Of a DNA stretch of 64,000 nucleotides, positions 1-9,036 are shown piece by piece. This DNA is from an uncultured Collinsella sp. (GTDB lineage Bacteria; Actinomycetota; Coriobacteriia; Coriobacteriales; Coriobacteriaceae): positions 4,323 to 68,322 of the forward strand of contig URPJ01000012.1 of assembly GCA_900549745.1 (NCBI GenBank), given 5' to 3'. The notes under the pieces were generated by a model, which saw only the letters and a program-made list of their open reading frames with translations, was not told the origin of the DNA and did no database searches. The translations under genes were made by a program, and so were the position numbers. Every line of letters begins with the position of its first letter. The stretch's first letter is position 1.

Positions 1-303
1 GGACGTGAAGCCGGCCTCGATGCACTTGAAGCAGTCCTCGTAAGAACCGTGATCGAGGTGAAGGGCGACGGGGACGGTAACGCCCGTGGCCTCGACGGCA
101 GCCTTGACCATGTCGGCGCAGACCTTGAAACCGCCCATCCACTTAGCGGCACCAGCGGTGCACTGAAGGATCAGCGGAGACTTGGCCTCCTCGGCGGCCT
201 GGAGAATAGCCAGGGTCCACTCGAGGTTGTTGGTGTTGAAGGCACCGAGAGCGTACTTGCCGGCCTCGGCCTTCTTGAGCATGTCTGCTGCGTTGACGAG
301 CAT
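1..303 (-). CDS. fba: Fructose-bisphosphate aldolase, class II (5' part only)
   Basis: The first 101 codons are present and the gene runs off the left edge of the window. The product would cleave fructose-1,6-bisphosphate to DHAP and glyceraldehyde-3-phosphate in glycolysis. The start ATG at 303 follows a strong CAGGAGG site with 8 nt spacing. The residues match the class II family N-terminus: AFNTNNLEWTLAILQAAEEAKSP, MGGFK, and near the end VPVALHLDHGS, whose HxDH carries a zinc-binding His. The early Asn/Asp-Asn-Leu and HLDHG blocks make the assignment secure. The remainder of the barrel and the catalytic loop are outside the window. Confidence 0.93.
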   Translation of the reverse strand, partial: MLVNAADMLKKAEAGKYALGAFNTNNLEWTLAILQAAEEAKSPLILQCTAGAAKWMGGFKVCADMVKAAVEATGVTVPVALHLDHGSYEDCFKCIEAGFTS

Positions 304-343
304 AAAAGAAACCTCCTGTAAGGTTGCTCCGATAACGCCTGAG

Positions 344-372
344 ATTTTACCACGACATACCCGAGCATAAAC
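344..372 (-). promoter_or_regulatory. Possible promoter of fba
   Basis: On the minus strand a TAAAAT box (344-349) lies about 40 nt upstream of the aldolase start, with GTTTAT 17 nt further upstream as a weak -35. The -10 looks plausible and the -35 is poor. No operator was recognised with confidence. Confidence 0.3.
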
Positions 373-496
373 GTTCGTTTGTTCACGAATACCATCCGAT
401 TGGACAAATTTTGACCGTTTGCCCCACAGAATCGACCCACTGGGAAAATAGCTTGACGATTGAGCGGTCTTCGTGGTTCGAAAGACGGCTTCGAGC

Positions 497-1180
497 CTAC
501 ATCTGCATAAACGGGTTCTGCATAAGTTCGCGCGCCATCGTGGTCGAATCGCCATGGCCCGTCAAGCAAACGGTATCGGGCGGAAGCGTCTTGGCAAGTT
601 TGGAGAGCGAGCGCATAATCGCCGCCTCGTCACCGCCGGAAAGATCGGTACGGCCGTGACTGCCCGGGAAAAGCGTGTCGCCCACAAAGGCGATGTTCCC
701 CTGCTCGGTCGCGGCGAACAGGACGATGCCGCCCGGCGTATGCCCCGGCGTCTCGATCACCTGCAGACAGACGTCGCCCACCTCGATTGTATCGCCCTCG
801 GCAAGCAAGCGCGTCGGCTCACCCGGATCGGGCGTCTCGATACCCCACATGGCGCGCTGCTCCTCGATATTTGCGCGAGGTACCGTCACGTCCTTAGCGC
901 ACAACTCATATAGTGCGCTGTCGCCAACGACAGCTCGAACCCCGGCAACCCCGCCAACATGGTCGGCATGACCGTGCGTGCAGACAGAGCCGAGTACGCG
1001 CACCTCGGGATGCGCGGTGCGGATATGCTCCACAAGACGCTCGCCCTCCCACGCCGGATCGACGATTAAGCACTCGTCATTCGAAATCACGGCGTAGCTG
1101 TTGGTCTGAATCGGGCCGTTGACGAGTGTCTCAATCGAAGCCGCACCTCGGGGTGTCAGGTCCAAAGTCATATCGCCCAT
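497..1180 (-). CDS. MBL-fold metallo-hydrolase (glyoxalase II-like)
   Basis: A 227-residue metallo-beta-lactamase-fold hydrolase, a size typical of small glyoxalase II-like thioesterases. The metal motif THGHADH is at about residues 68-74. Further ligands are likely in ETPGHTPG (about 135) and FVGDTLFPGSHGRTD, with a late TGHG. There is no signal peptide, so it should be cytoplasmic. Two ATGs lie at 1186 and 1180. The AGGAGG sits only 2 nt before the first but 8 nt before the second, so 1180 is preferred. It lies downstream of rel on the same strand, separated by a hairpin. Substrate cannot be told from sequence; hydroxyacylglutathione or a related thioester is possible. Confidence 0.85.
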   Translation of the reverse strand: MGDMTLDLTPRGAASIETLVNGPIQTNSYAVISNDECLIVDPAWEGERLVEHIRTAHPEVRVLGSVCTHGHADHVGGVAGVRAVVGDSALYELCAKDVTVPRANIEEQRAMWGIETPDPGEPTRLLAEGDTIEVGDVCLQVIETPGHTPGGIVLFAATEQGNIAFVGDTLFPGSHGRTDLSGGDEAAIMRSLSKLAKTLPPDTVCLTGHGDSTTMARELMQNPFMQM

Positions 1181-1202
1181 GCGCATACCCTCCTTCTAAA
1201 AT

Positions 1203-1234
1203 ACGTTCGAGGCACCAAACGATGCCTCGAACGT
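1203..1234 (-). terminator. Hairpin after rel
   Basis: Perfect 12-bp inverted repeat (arms 1203-1214 and 1223-1234, 8-nt loop) just after the rel stop. On the minus strand it is followed by ATTTTA, so it is a weak intrinsic terminator or attenuator between rel and the MBL hydrolase. Confidence 0.55.
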
Positions 1235-1268
1235 AACCAATATCTATGATGCTGAGAGGCTCTCGCAC

Positions 1269-3629
1269 CTACACACGGCGTTTGAGCTGAGCTCCGCCTT
1301 CGCCGGGCATAAGACGGCGAGCGTCGTAGACCGAATCGACACTGCTGATGGAAGCCAGCAGCGGATCCAGACCGCTCGCGTCCGAGATCTCGACCATGAA
1401 GCGCAGGGTTGCAATACCCTCGCGGTTGGTCGATGTGGCGGCAGAAAGGATATTGCCGCCCGCATCGCCAATGGCAATGGTGACATCCTTGAGCAGGCCC
1501 ATGCGGTCCAGGCACTCGACCACGATCTCGACCTGGAAGAGGGTGTCGGCAGCGCCGTCCCACTCCACATCGATCATGCGCTCGGGATGTTCCATAAGAC
1601 CCTTGACGTTGGGGCAGTTGGCGCGATGCACCGAAACGCCACGACCGCGCGTGATGAAGCCGACGATGTCGTCACCCGTCACGGGGTTGCAGCAATGAGC
1701 CAGACGGACCAGCAGGCCGCTGTTGCTCTCGCCCTTGACGATAATGCCGTTACTGGCGCTCTTGCCGCGCTTTTGCGGCTTGCGGTTGGAGCCGCGAGCG
1801 GGCTGCTTCACGACCTCGGCGATAGCCTCGGCCTTGGTGAGCTGTTCCTCGGGCTTGGGGTCCAAGATTTGCTCGACCTTATTGCCCACAGCGCGCGGGG
1901 CAACCTTGCCGGCGCCGACGGCGGCAAACAGGTCCTCGAGCTGCTTGAAGTTAAACTGCTCCGCCACGGCGTTGAGTGCACGCGTCGAACGCGGCGTAGA
2001 AATGCCATAGCCACGCTTACGCAGGTCCTTGGCCAGCATATCGCGACCGGCGGCAGCGTCGTCGTCCTTGGTCGCAGCGGCAAAATAGCGGCGGATCTTT
2101 GACTTGGCGGAAGGTGTCTTAACGATCTTGAGCCAATCGCGCGACGGCTTGGAACTCTTGTTAGTCAGGATTTCAACGCGGTCGCCCGTCTTGATCTCGT
2201 GCGTGAGCGGAGCCACCGCACCGTTGATTTTGGCGCCGACGCAATGGTTTCCCACCTCGGTATGAACGGCATAGGCAAAGTCGAGCGGCGTGGAGCCAGC
2301 ACGAAGCGCCATGACCTCGCCTTTGGGCGTGAAGACAAAGATCTCCTGATCGAACAGATCGACCTTCAGCGAGTGCAGGTATTCCTTGGCATCGGTAATC
2401 TCGTCGGAAGCCGCCCAATCGAGCGAATGCTTGAGCCAGTTGATCTGGTCGTCCAAACGTTGAGCGTCATTGGTCTTGGAAGCAGACGATCCGCCCGACT
2501 TCTTATATAGCCAGTGGGCGGCAATGCCGTACTCGGCCTGCTCATGCATCTCGTAGGTTCGAATCTGAATCTCGAGCGGACGAGCCGTAGGGCCGATGAC
2601 CGTCGTGTGGAGCGACTGGTAGTTATTGACCTTGGGCATGGCGATATAGTCTTTAAAGCGACCAGGCATGGGGTGCCACAGCGTATGCACCGCACCGAGC
2701 GTGGAGTAGCAATCGCGCACCGAATGGGTAATTACGCGCAGCGCCACCAGGTCGTAGATCTCGGAGAACTCCTTGCCCTTGCGCTTCATCTTTTGGTAGA
2801 TGGACCAATAGTGCTTGGAGCGGCCGTTGATCTGGAAGTCCTCCAGACCAATGCGGTTGAGCTCATCGGTAAGCGTCTTGATGGTCTCGGCAAGGTAGCG
2901 CTCGCGGACCTCGCGCGACTCAGCCACCATGCGCGCGATGCGCTGGTAGGCATCGGGCTCCAGGTAGAAGAAGGACAGGTCCTCGAGCTCCCACTTAATA
3001 GAGCTCATGCCCAGGCGGTCGGCCAAGGGCGCGTACACGTCCATGGTCTCGCGAGCCTTAAACAGGCGACGATCCTCGCGCAGGGCTGCCAGCGTTCGCA
3101 TGTTGTGCAGACGGTCGGCAAGTTTAACGATGATGACGCGAATGTCCTTGGACATGGCGAGGAACATCTTGCGCAGCGTGAGCGCCTGCTTCTCGTCCAT
3201 GCTGTCGACTTCGATGTTGGTGAGCTTGGTCACGCCATCGACGAGCTCGGCCACCGTATCGCCAAACAGGCCGGAAACATCGGCAAGAGAAGTCTCGGTA
3301 TCCTCGACGGTATCGTGCAGCAGCGCGGCGCACACCACATCGCAGTCCATCTTGAGATCGGCCAAAATGATGGCAACCTCGACGGGATGGTTAATGTACA
3401 TCTCGCCCGAGCGGCGCTTTTGGTTGCAGTGCTTCTCGGCGGCAAAGCAGTAGGCCTGCTCAACCTTAGAAAAGTCGTCCTCATTCATATATTTGAGGCA
3501 CAGGCGCTCCAGCTTGTCGTAGCTGTCCGCCATAATCTCGGGCGGCAGCTCATCGGCATGCTTATAGTGCTCCATCTCCGAAAACGGCTGGAGGGTGGAA
3601 TCATGGGCGGTACGGGCTGCGGCATCCAT
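1269..3629 (-). CDS. rel: Bifunctional (p)ppGpp synthetase/hydrolase (RSH family)
   Basis: A 786-residue long RSH enzyme that makes and degrades the stringent-response alarmone (p)ppGpp on or near the ribosome. Domain order: HD hydrolase with His81 and HDTVED at 105-110; synthetase with RFKDYIA at about 324-330, YQSLHT, and QIRT..MH..AEYGIAAHW; TGS at about 425-490; a CC/zinc-finger region with LAHCCNPV and NCPN; C-terminal ACT at about 705-780. The intact HDxxED indicates hydrolysis. The RxKD form of the synthetase loop is the one found in bifunctional Rel rather than synthetase-only RelA. Start at 3629 has AAGGGGA upstream. It begins 15 nt after the recJ-helicase stop, so the two are probably co-transcribed. 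Confidence 0.95.
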   Translation of the reverse strand: MDAAARTAHDSTLQPFSEMEHYKHADELPPEIMADSYDKLERLCLKYMNEDDFSKVEQAYCFAAEKHCNQKRRSGEMYINHPVEVAIILADLKMDCDVVCAALLHDTVEDTETSLADVSGLFGDTVAELVDGVTKLTNIEVDSMDEKQALTLRKMFLAMSKDIRVIIVKLADRLHNMRTLAALREDRRLFKARETMDVYAPLADRLGMSSIKWELEDLSFFYLEPDAYQRIARMVAESREVRERYLAETIKTLTDELNRIGLEDFQINGRSKHYWSIYQKMKRKGKEFSEIYDLVALRVITHSVRDCYSTLGAVHTLWHPMPGRFKDYIAMPKVNNYQSLHTTVIGPTARPLEIQIRTYEMHEQAEYGIAAHWLYKKSGGSSASKTNDAQRLDDQINWLKHSLDWAASDEITDAKEYLHSLKVDLFDQEIFVFTPKGEVMALRAGSTPLDFAYAVHTEVGNHCVGAKINGAVAPLTHEIKTGDRVEILTNKSSKPSRDWLKIVKTPSAKSKIRRYFAAATKDDDAAAGRDMLAKDLRKRGYGISTPRSTRALNAVAEQFNFKQLEDLFAAVGAGKVAPRAVGNKVEQILDPKPEEQLTKAEAIAEVVKQPARGSNRKPQKRGKSASNGIIVKGESNSGLLVRLAHCCNPVTGDDIVGFITRGRGVSVHRANCPNVKGLMEHPERMIDVEWDGAADTLFQVEIVVECLDRMGLLKDVTIAIGDAGGNILSAATSTNREGIATLRFMVEISDASGLDPLLASISSVDSVYDARRLMPGEGGAQLKRRV

Positions 3630-3644
3630 CGAGGTCCCCTTCCC

Positions 3645-6600
3645 CTAGGCCCGCGGTACGATCGGGCGGTTAACTTTGGCTAGCATATCAGAAGCGCACG
3701 AATCAAGCGCCCAACTCCGGAAAGCCGAGAACTCCATGCGCGAGCGCAAGCCCTCCAAATAGCGGATTGACCTGCTCAATTGCACACGGCCGGGGTTTTC
3801 GGCCATCGCAATGCGACGGGTGTCATCAAACCCCGAAACGCGACAGAAGCCAAGCTCTTCGAAGATTCCCAGACCGCTTGCCACCGAGCGCTCGTCAACC
3901 GGCGTGCGGGCATCGATGGCAAGGCACATCTGCGCGATGTCGATATCGCTCGCACTAAATGAGTCGGCTCCGGTCTTGCCGCGGTTGGAGCGCCACATAG
4001 TCTGCAGCGCGCGATAGAGCGTGACGAGCTCGTCGCGCTCGGGCGCGTAGCAGTCGAGCAGGCGCTCGTTAATGCGAGCGTCACGCGACGAATAGAGCAG
4101 GTGAATCACGGCAGGTTGCCCGTCGCGACCGGCGCGTCCGCTCATCTGGTTGAACTCAATGCTGCCAAACGGCATGTGATAGAGCACGACATGGCGGATA
4201 TCGGGCAGGTTCACGCCCTCACCAAAGGCAGAGGTCGAAACGATGCAGCTGAGGCTTCCGTCACGAAACGCTTCCTCCACGCGGCGACGATCGGAGCGCG
4301 CAAGCCCCGCGTTATAGAATGCGATGCGGGTCGCGCAATCGGGTACCCGCTTGCGCAGCGTCTTAGCAAGCGCCACGGACTGGTCGCGCGAGTTGACGTA
4401 AATGACGGTCTTCTCCCCCGTAGCCACGATTGACACCAGGCGGTTCTCGCGGCTCGCAAGGTCCCGGTCATCCTCGAGCCGCAAGTTCTCGCGCACCGTC
4501 TCGTCGACCACTGTACGGGTAATCGGTAGCACGCGGGCGAGCTCGGCCACAACCGGAGCCGTTGCGGTGGCAGTCGCGGCCAGAACGACCGGGTCACCCA
4601 GGGCCTTGAGGATATCGGGCATGTCGAGATAGGCACTGCGGTCGCCGCCCTTGGCAAGACCGGCATGATGCGCCTCATCGATAACGACAAACCCGATACG
4701 CCCCGAGCGCGCAAAGCGGTCACGGTGAATAGACAGGAACTCAGGCGTCGTGAGCACGATGCCGGTGCGGCCCGAAGCCAAGCCGGCAAACACGTCATCG
4801 CGCGCCGCCTCCACGGTCTCGCCGGTCAACACGCCCACGCCAATGCCGAGCGCAGCCATCGTCGACGAGAGGTGATAGGCCTGGTCAGCAACGAGCGCAC
4901 GCAGCGGATAGACAAAGATGCTCGCACGCCCACGAAGGACCGCCTCGCGCGCGGCGTGCACATGGAAGATGAGCGACTTGCCACGCCCCGTCCCCATAAC
5001 AGCCAAAACGCTCTGGTGGTCGGCGAGGGCGTCGAGTGCCTCGACCTGCGCGCGATGTGGCTGGTTCGAGCCGATAAAGCTATGGATAAGCGAGCGCGTG
5101 AGCTCGGTATAAGAAAGCTGGGCGAGCGTCTCGCGTTTACGCGACTCCAGACGCAGGCCAGAATCCGCCGGCTGCACGCCGCGGCGAAGCTCACATGCCG
5201 GATCGTCGATATTGGGCGCCGCGGTATCGCGCACCAAGACATCTTTGATCATGAGCTTGGGCTTCACACGTCCCTGCCAATGCTCGGCCACTGCCTCGAA
5301 CACCAGGTCGACGGCGCTATCGCAATTGATGAGCTTATCGATCTGCGGCACGCGGAACATAATGGCCGGCACACTCGCAGCGCCATCGGTCGCCACGAAG
5401 CGCATGTGCTCGCCGGTTTTGCCCACCACGGCGCGATCGCACATTGTCACGCCCTCGGCCGCCAACAGCGGCACCTTGTTGCCCTGGCCAAACGGCTCAA
5501 GACGGGAGATTTGCTCGATGGTCTCGATATTTAGCTCGGAGAGGTCAACGGTGGCGGCAACCTCGTCGGTGTCCTCAAAGTCCTCGGCGGGAAGCTCGGA
5601 CAGCACGGCGGAAAGGCGACGGCGGAACTCGTCGAGCTTGGACGCCTCGATGGTCACGCCCACCGCACCCGCATGCCCGCCGCGACGAATCAGCAGATCC
5701 GAGCAGCGCTCGACAGCGTCGAACAGGTTGACCTTGCCCACCGAGCGACCCGAACCGCGAGCGATACCGTCTTCGATCGAGAACAGCAGCGCCGGCACGT
5801 GATAACGGTTGGTCAGGCGGCTCGCTACGATACCCTTGACGCCCTCGTGCCAGCCCTCGCCACCCACGACGATTGCGCGACCGCCATCATAGGTCTCCTC
5901 GACCTTTGCCATGGCATCGCGCGTGAGCTCCGCCTCGATCTCGCGACGCTGACGGTTAATCTCCTCGAGCTCGGCCGCCAGCGCGCTTGCCTCGATGGGA
6001 TCGCGGGCAAGCAGCAGGTCGAGCGCCAGCTTGGGATCGGCCATGCGGCCGGCGGCGTTCAAGCGGGGAATGAGCGAAAACGACAGGCCATCGGCCGTAA
6101 TACTAGAGAGGTCGGCCTTGGCGAGCGCGGCCAGCGCGATATAGCCGGGGCGGGCGGTCACGCGCATCTGCTGGATGCCCTCGGCGACCAGCGCGCGGTT
6201 CTCGGGCGTCAGCGGCATCATGTCGGACACGGTACCCAGCGCCGCGACCTCGATCAGCGAACGCCAATACGACGGCTTGCCCAGACGCTCGCCCAGGACC
6301 TGCACCAGCTTGAGCGCCACACCGGCACCGGCAAGCTCGCGCGAGGGACCCTCGTCCTCGAGCTTTGGGTCGGTCAGGGGCACGCCCTGCGGCACCTGGT
6401 CGGACGGCTCGTGATGGTCCGTGACCACCAATTCGATCCCCAGGCTCTCCAGATAGGAAACCTCTTCCTTGGCGGCAATGCCGTTATCGACGGTCACGAT
6501 CAGCTGGGGGCGAGCGAGCTCGTTAACGCGGTCGAGTGCCGCGCGCGAAAGACCGTAGCCCTCATCAAAGCGATGCGGAATAAACGGCGTGACATCGGCG

Positions 6601-6932
6601 CCAAACGTGCGCAGCGCCTCGGTCAACAGGCAGGTCGACGTAATGCCGTCAACGTCAAAATCGCCAAAGACTGCAATGTGCTCGTGGTTGCGAATAGCGC
6701 GCTCAACGCGGTCGGCAACGACCGACATGCCCGGGATAATGAGTGGGTCGGCCCAGTCGCGATCGAGCGAAGGCGTCAAAAACAATTGGCCCTCTTTGAT
6801 GGAGCCAATGCCGTGCGCGACCATAATGCGCGCCACCAGCCCAGGAATGCCCAGACCAGCCGAAAGTTCCTTTTCGAGCTCGGGATTTTGCTGAGCGACC
6901 GCCCAGCGATGCGTCGTCTTAAGCGATGACAT
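3645..6932 (-). CDS. recJ: RecJ exonuclease fused to a RecQ-like SF2 helicase
   Basis: A 1095-residue fusion. The N-terminal half is RecJ, a 5'-3' single-strand DNA exonuclease: FGDFDVDG near residue 90, VVTDHHEP (DHH motif) near 170, GRSVGKVNLFDAV and RRGGHAGAVG of the DHHA1 region. The C-terminal half (from about 620) is a helicase: MGTGRGKS Walker A near 647, DEAHH near 750, TATAT motif III, STSAFGEGVN, and QMSGRAGRDGQ motif VI. Ordinary RecJ is 560-750 residues, so the helicase is an added module. ATG 6932 has GGGGGTGG upstream; an in-frame GTG at 6977 is possible but has poor spacing. It heads the recJ-rel run. A short leader frame overlaps its start. Confidence 0.9.
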   Translation of the reverse strand: MSSLKTTHRWAVAQQNPELEKELSAGLGIPGLVARIMVAHGIGSIKEGQLFLTPSLDRDWADPLIIPGMSVVADRVERAIRNHEHIAVFGDFDVDGITSTCLLTEALRTFGADVTPFIPHRFDEGYGLSRAALDRVNELARPQLIVTVDNGIAAKEEVSYLESLGIELVVTDHHEPSDQVPQGVPLTDPKLEDEGPSRELAGAGVALKLVQVLGERLGKPSYWRSLIEVAALGTVSDMMPLTPENRALVAEGIQQMRVTARPGYIALAALAKADLSSITADGLSFSLIPRLNAAGRMADPKLALDLLLARDPIEASALAAELEEINRQRREIEAELTRDAMAKVEETYDGGRAIVVGGEGWHEGVKGIVASRLTNRYHVPALLFSIEDGIARGSGRSVGKVNLFDAVERCSDLLIRRGGHAGAVGVTIEASKLDEFRRRLSAVLSELPAEDFEDTDEVAATVDLSELNIETIEQISRLEPFGQGNKVPLLAAEGVTMCDRAVVGKTGEHMRFVATDGAASVPAIMFRVPQIDKLINCDSAVDLVFEAVAEHWQGRVKPKLMIKDVLVRDTAAPNIDDPACELRRGVQPADSGLRLESRKRETLAQLSYTELTRSLIHSFIGSNQPHRAQVEALDALADHQSVLAVMGTGRGKSLIFHVHAAREAVLRGRASIFVYPLRALVADQAYHLSSTMAALGIGVGVLTGETVEAARDDVFAGLASGRTGIVLTTPEFLSIHRDRFARSGRIGFVVIDEAHHAGLAKGGDRSAYLDMPDILKALGDPVVLAATATATAPVVAELARVLPITRTVVDETVRENLRLEDDRDLASRENRLVSIVATGEKTVIYVNSRDQSVALAKTLRKRVPDCATRIAFYNAGLARSDRRRVEEAFRDGSLSCIVSTSAFGEGVNLPDIRHVVLYHMPFGSIEFNQMSGRAGRDGQPAVIHLLYSSRDARINERLLDCYAPERDELVTLYRALQTMWRSNRGKTGADSFSASDIDIAQMCLAIDARTPVDERSVASGLGIFEELGFCRVSGFDDTRRIAMAENPGRVQLSRSIRYLEGLRSRMEFSAFRSWALDSCASDMLAKVNRPIVPRA

Positions 6933-6984
6933 AGGCACCCACCCCCGATAGGGGCAGGTCGCCGCGATACCTCTCACGGTTCAT
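6919..6984 (-). CDS. Possible 21-residue leader peptide overlapping recJ start
   Basis: ATG at 6984 follows a good GAGGACT site with 8 nt spacing and opens a 21-codon frame ending TAA at 6919-6921. It starts MNRERYRGDLPL and its stop lies just inside recJ, in a different frame. The stronger ribosome site belongs to this short frame rather than to recJ, which suggests translational coupling. No homologue is known to me, and it could be chance. Confidence 0.3.
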   Translation of the reverse strand: MNRERYRGDLPLSGVGAYVIA

Positions 6985-7040
6985 AGCGATGAGTCCTCTG
7001 TGTATGCCCGCTTCGGCAGGCAGATCTGTTGAACGGATTT

Positions 7041-7046
7041 ATTATA
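7041..7046 (-). promoter_or_regulatory. -10 box of the recJ-rel operon
   Basis: Reading the minus strand, a perfect TATAAT lies about 57 nt upstream of the leader ATG. A convincing -35 at 17 nt is not visible (CGTTTT). Confidence 0.45.
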
Positions 7047-7206
7047 CCGTGCAGCGCGGACGCAAAACGCCGCGGTGCGCCGCGGTTTCGGCAAACGATG
7101 GCGGTAATGCCCTCGAAACAATCGAGCGTTTCAGCCGCACGGACACATACGAGCGTCTAGCATATCCATACAAACAAGTTCGCGGATAAAGGGAGTCGCG
7201 GGGCAT

Positions 7207-8205
7207 ATGAAGCAATGGGCTGGACTGGGGAAGTTCCTCGCGGGGCACATGCAGATCATCGTTCCGATTTGTGTGGCGCTCGGCGTGCTCTTTCCCCAGC
7301 AGATCGGCGTTCTCAAGCCCATTGTTCCCGCCCTCTTCGCCTTTATGACGTTTCAGGGTGCGCTCAGCAACACCTTTCACCAGGTAGCCGAGGTGTTCCA
7401 CCGTCCGCTGCACCTGATTCTGGCGTTGTTGGTCTCGGCGGCGCTTATTCCCATCGCGGCCTATGCCATGGGATCGTTGTTCTTTGGTTCCAACCCCAAC
7501 CTTGTCTGCGGCATCGTGCTCGAATACAGTGTGCCCGTGGCAGTCACCGCTTTTATGTGGATCAGCATGTTCGGCGGCAACGGCCCGCTCGCGCTCACCA
7601 TCATCCTGACGTCCTCGGTCATCTCCCCTGTGACGATTCCGCTTACGCTCAAGCTCCTGCTGGGCGCCACCGTCTCGATCGACGTGCCGAGCATGATGCA
7701 GAACATGGCCTTTATGATCGCCATCCCCGCTGTGCTCGGCATCGTGATCAACGAGCTCACGCGCGGCTGGGGGCACGAGAAACTCTCCCCCGCGCTCTCG
7801 CCCGCCTGCAAGTTCATGATGATGGGCGTTATCGCCTCCAACTCCACCGCCATGAGCGAGTACGTGCTGCACATGAACGCGGTGCGCTTGGAAGTCGCCC
7901 TCTTTATTTTGGTCTTCGCCATCAGCGGCTTTGTCGTCGGCATTCTGGTCGCCCGCGCGCTGCATCTGCCATATAGCGAAACGACCACCATGTGCTTTAC
8001 CTGCGGCATGCGCAATATCTCTTCGGGCGCCGTCATCGCCACGCAATACTTTCCGGGCGAAGTTGTGTTTCCCGTCATGTGTGGAACGTTGTTTCAGCAG
8101 GTGCTCGCCTCGCTTATCGGACACTTCTTTGAGCGTCTGACCGGCGAGGAGCGCGCCGCCCAGCGCAAGCGGGTCGAGGCCGGCCGCGATGCAATGGCGC
8201 GCTAA
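7207..8205 (+). CDS. Bile acid:sodium symporter (BASS) family transporter
   Basis: A 332-residue integral membrane protein with about nine or ten hydrophobic segments, in the size range of BASS transporters. Family-like features are the glycine/asparagine-rich helix breaks: ASNSTAMS near 220 and TCGMRNISSGAVIATQYF near 265. The latter corresponds to the conserved C-terminal crossover of BASS members. The family moves organic anions (bile acids, pantoate, 2-keto acids) with sodium. The substrate cannot be read from sequence, so bile-acid transport is only one option. Start ATG follows GGGAG. It is monocistronic, divergent from recJ and convergent with the DUF4931 gene. Confidence 0.8.
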   Translation: MKQWAGLGKFLAGHMQIIVPICVALGVLFPQQIGVLKPIVPALFAFMTFQGALSNTFHQVAEVFHRPLHLILALLVSAALIPIAAYAMGSLFFGSNPNLVCGIVLEYSVPVAVTAFMWISMFGGNGPLALTIILTSSVISPVTIPLTLKLLLGATVSIDVPSMMQNMAFMIAIPAVLGIVINELTRGWGHEKLSPALSPACKFMMMGVIASNSTAMSEYVLHMNAVRLEVALFILVFAISGFVVGILVARALHLPYSETTTMCFTCGMRNISSGAVIATQYFPGEVVFPVMCGTLFQQVLASLIGHFFERLTGEERAAQRKRVEAGRDAMAR

Positions 8206-8222
8206 ACCGTCCGCAGTGTGCG

Positions 8223-8248
8223 GGCGCTCACTTTACGATGTGAGCGCC
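8223..8248. terminator. Hairpin between convergent genes
   Basis: Perfect 9-bp inverted repeat GGCGCTCAC/GTGAGCGCC with an 8-nt loop. It spans the stop codon of the minus-strand DUF4931 gene and follows the BASS gene. There is no clear T-tract, so a bidirectional termination role is inferred from position. Confidence 0.45.
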
Positions 8249-9033
8249 TCCAGATGTGCGCGGAATCGCTCCGCATCGACATCGAGCGTGGTCTCAGCAT
8301 TGACCTGAGCCAGCCGATACCCGACAAAGTAGGGTGAAACCACCCAGCGCGGAAGCGCCTTGGCAATGGTCCGGCCGTCCATGTGGTAGAAGAACAAGTT
8401 GTACGACTCTGCGCGACCACCATGGTGCTCGTTCAGGATATAGCGCAGAGCTACCTGAATCGCATCGGCGAAGAGGTCCGTCTCGGCTTGGTCTCGCGCG
8501 CCATCGCTGGCGGCGATTCCCTGCGGGGCTGAAACATTGACCTCAAAGAACCCCATAATCGGTTCGGTTGAGATGTTGACCGCAACCCTTCCCCTCTGCC
8601 AAACATCGATGCCTTCAAAGTTGGCTGAGGTCAGCGCCGCATAGCCGTCCTCCTGTTCCAAGCCCACAATCTGCATGTGTGGATGGACGAGGCTGCCGCC
8701 CGAAAGCGGACCCTTGTTCTTGTACATGAGCACGCTTCGATACTGCTGCGAATCGATCATCTGCTGCCAGCAATCCAGAGCAAACCTCATCACATGGTGG
8801 AGTTCATCCGGCTTATAGGTCACCAGGTCGGCATCGTGATCGGCCGACTCGATCAGCACGGTTTGACGGGTGGCGCGCAGGGTCTTGAACTTATTCTCGA
8901 GCCAGATGCAGTCACCGTCGCGCTGGATGATGTTGGTGAGCCCCTCCGTGTTGCAAAAGGGACACGCGGTACCGGGGCGACGGTTGTCGTCGGGCTTGCC
9001 GCTCGCCTGCTGAACATCGAATACCAGCGCCAC
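8233..9033 (-). CDS. DUF4931 protein, GalT/HIT-like
   Basis: A 266-residue protein of the HIT/galactose-1-phosphate uridylyltransferase superfamily. A CPFCNTEG zinc-type motif is near residue 24 and GGSLVHPHMQIV near 112-123. The HxHxQ there corresponds to the nucleotidylyl-transfer His motif of GalT (HPHGQ). The family's reaction is uncharacterised; nucleotide transfer or nucleoside-phosphate hydrolysis is a superfamily inference. It begins 3 nt after the cutC stop, so the two are co-transcribed. It is shorter than true GalT (about 350 residues), which argues against Leloir-pathway GalT. Confidence 0.75.
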   Translation of the reverse strand: MALVFDVQQASGKPDDNRRPGTACPFCNTEGLTNIIQRDGDCIWLENKFKTLRATRQTVLIESADHDADLVTYKPDELHHVMRFALDCWQQMIDSQQYRSVLMYKNKGPLSGGSLVHPHMQIVGLEQEDGYAALTSANFEGIDVWQRGRVAVNISTEPIMGFFEVNVSAPQGIAASDGARDQAETDLFADAIQVALRYILNEHHGGRAESYNLFFYHMDGRTIAKALPRWVVSPYFVGYRLAQVNAETTLDVDAERFRAHLEALTS

Positions 9034-9036
9034 GGG

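Noticed and set aside
2514..3683. 389-codon plus-strand frame over rel
   Set aside because: Shadow of the Rel HD and synthetase regions.
7042..8124. 360-codon minus-strand frame over the BASS gene
   Set aside because: Charged, low-complexity shadow; the plus strand codes a clear membrane protein.
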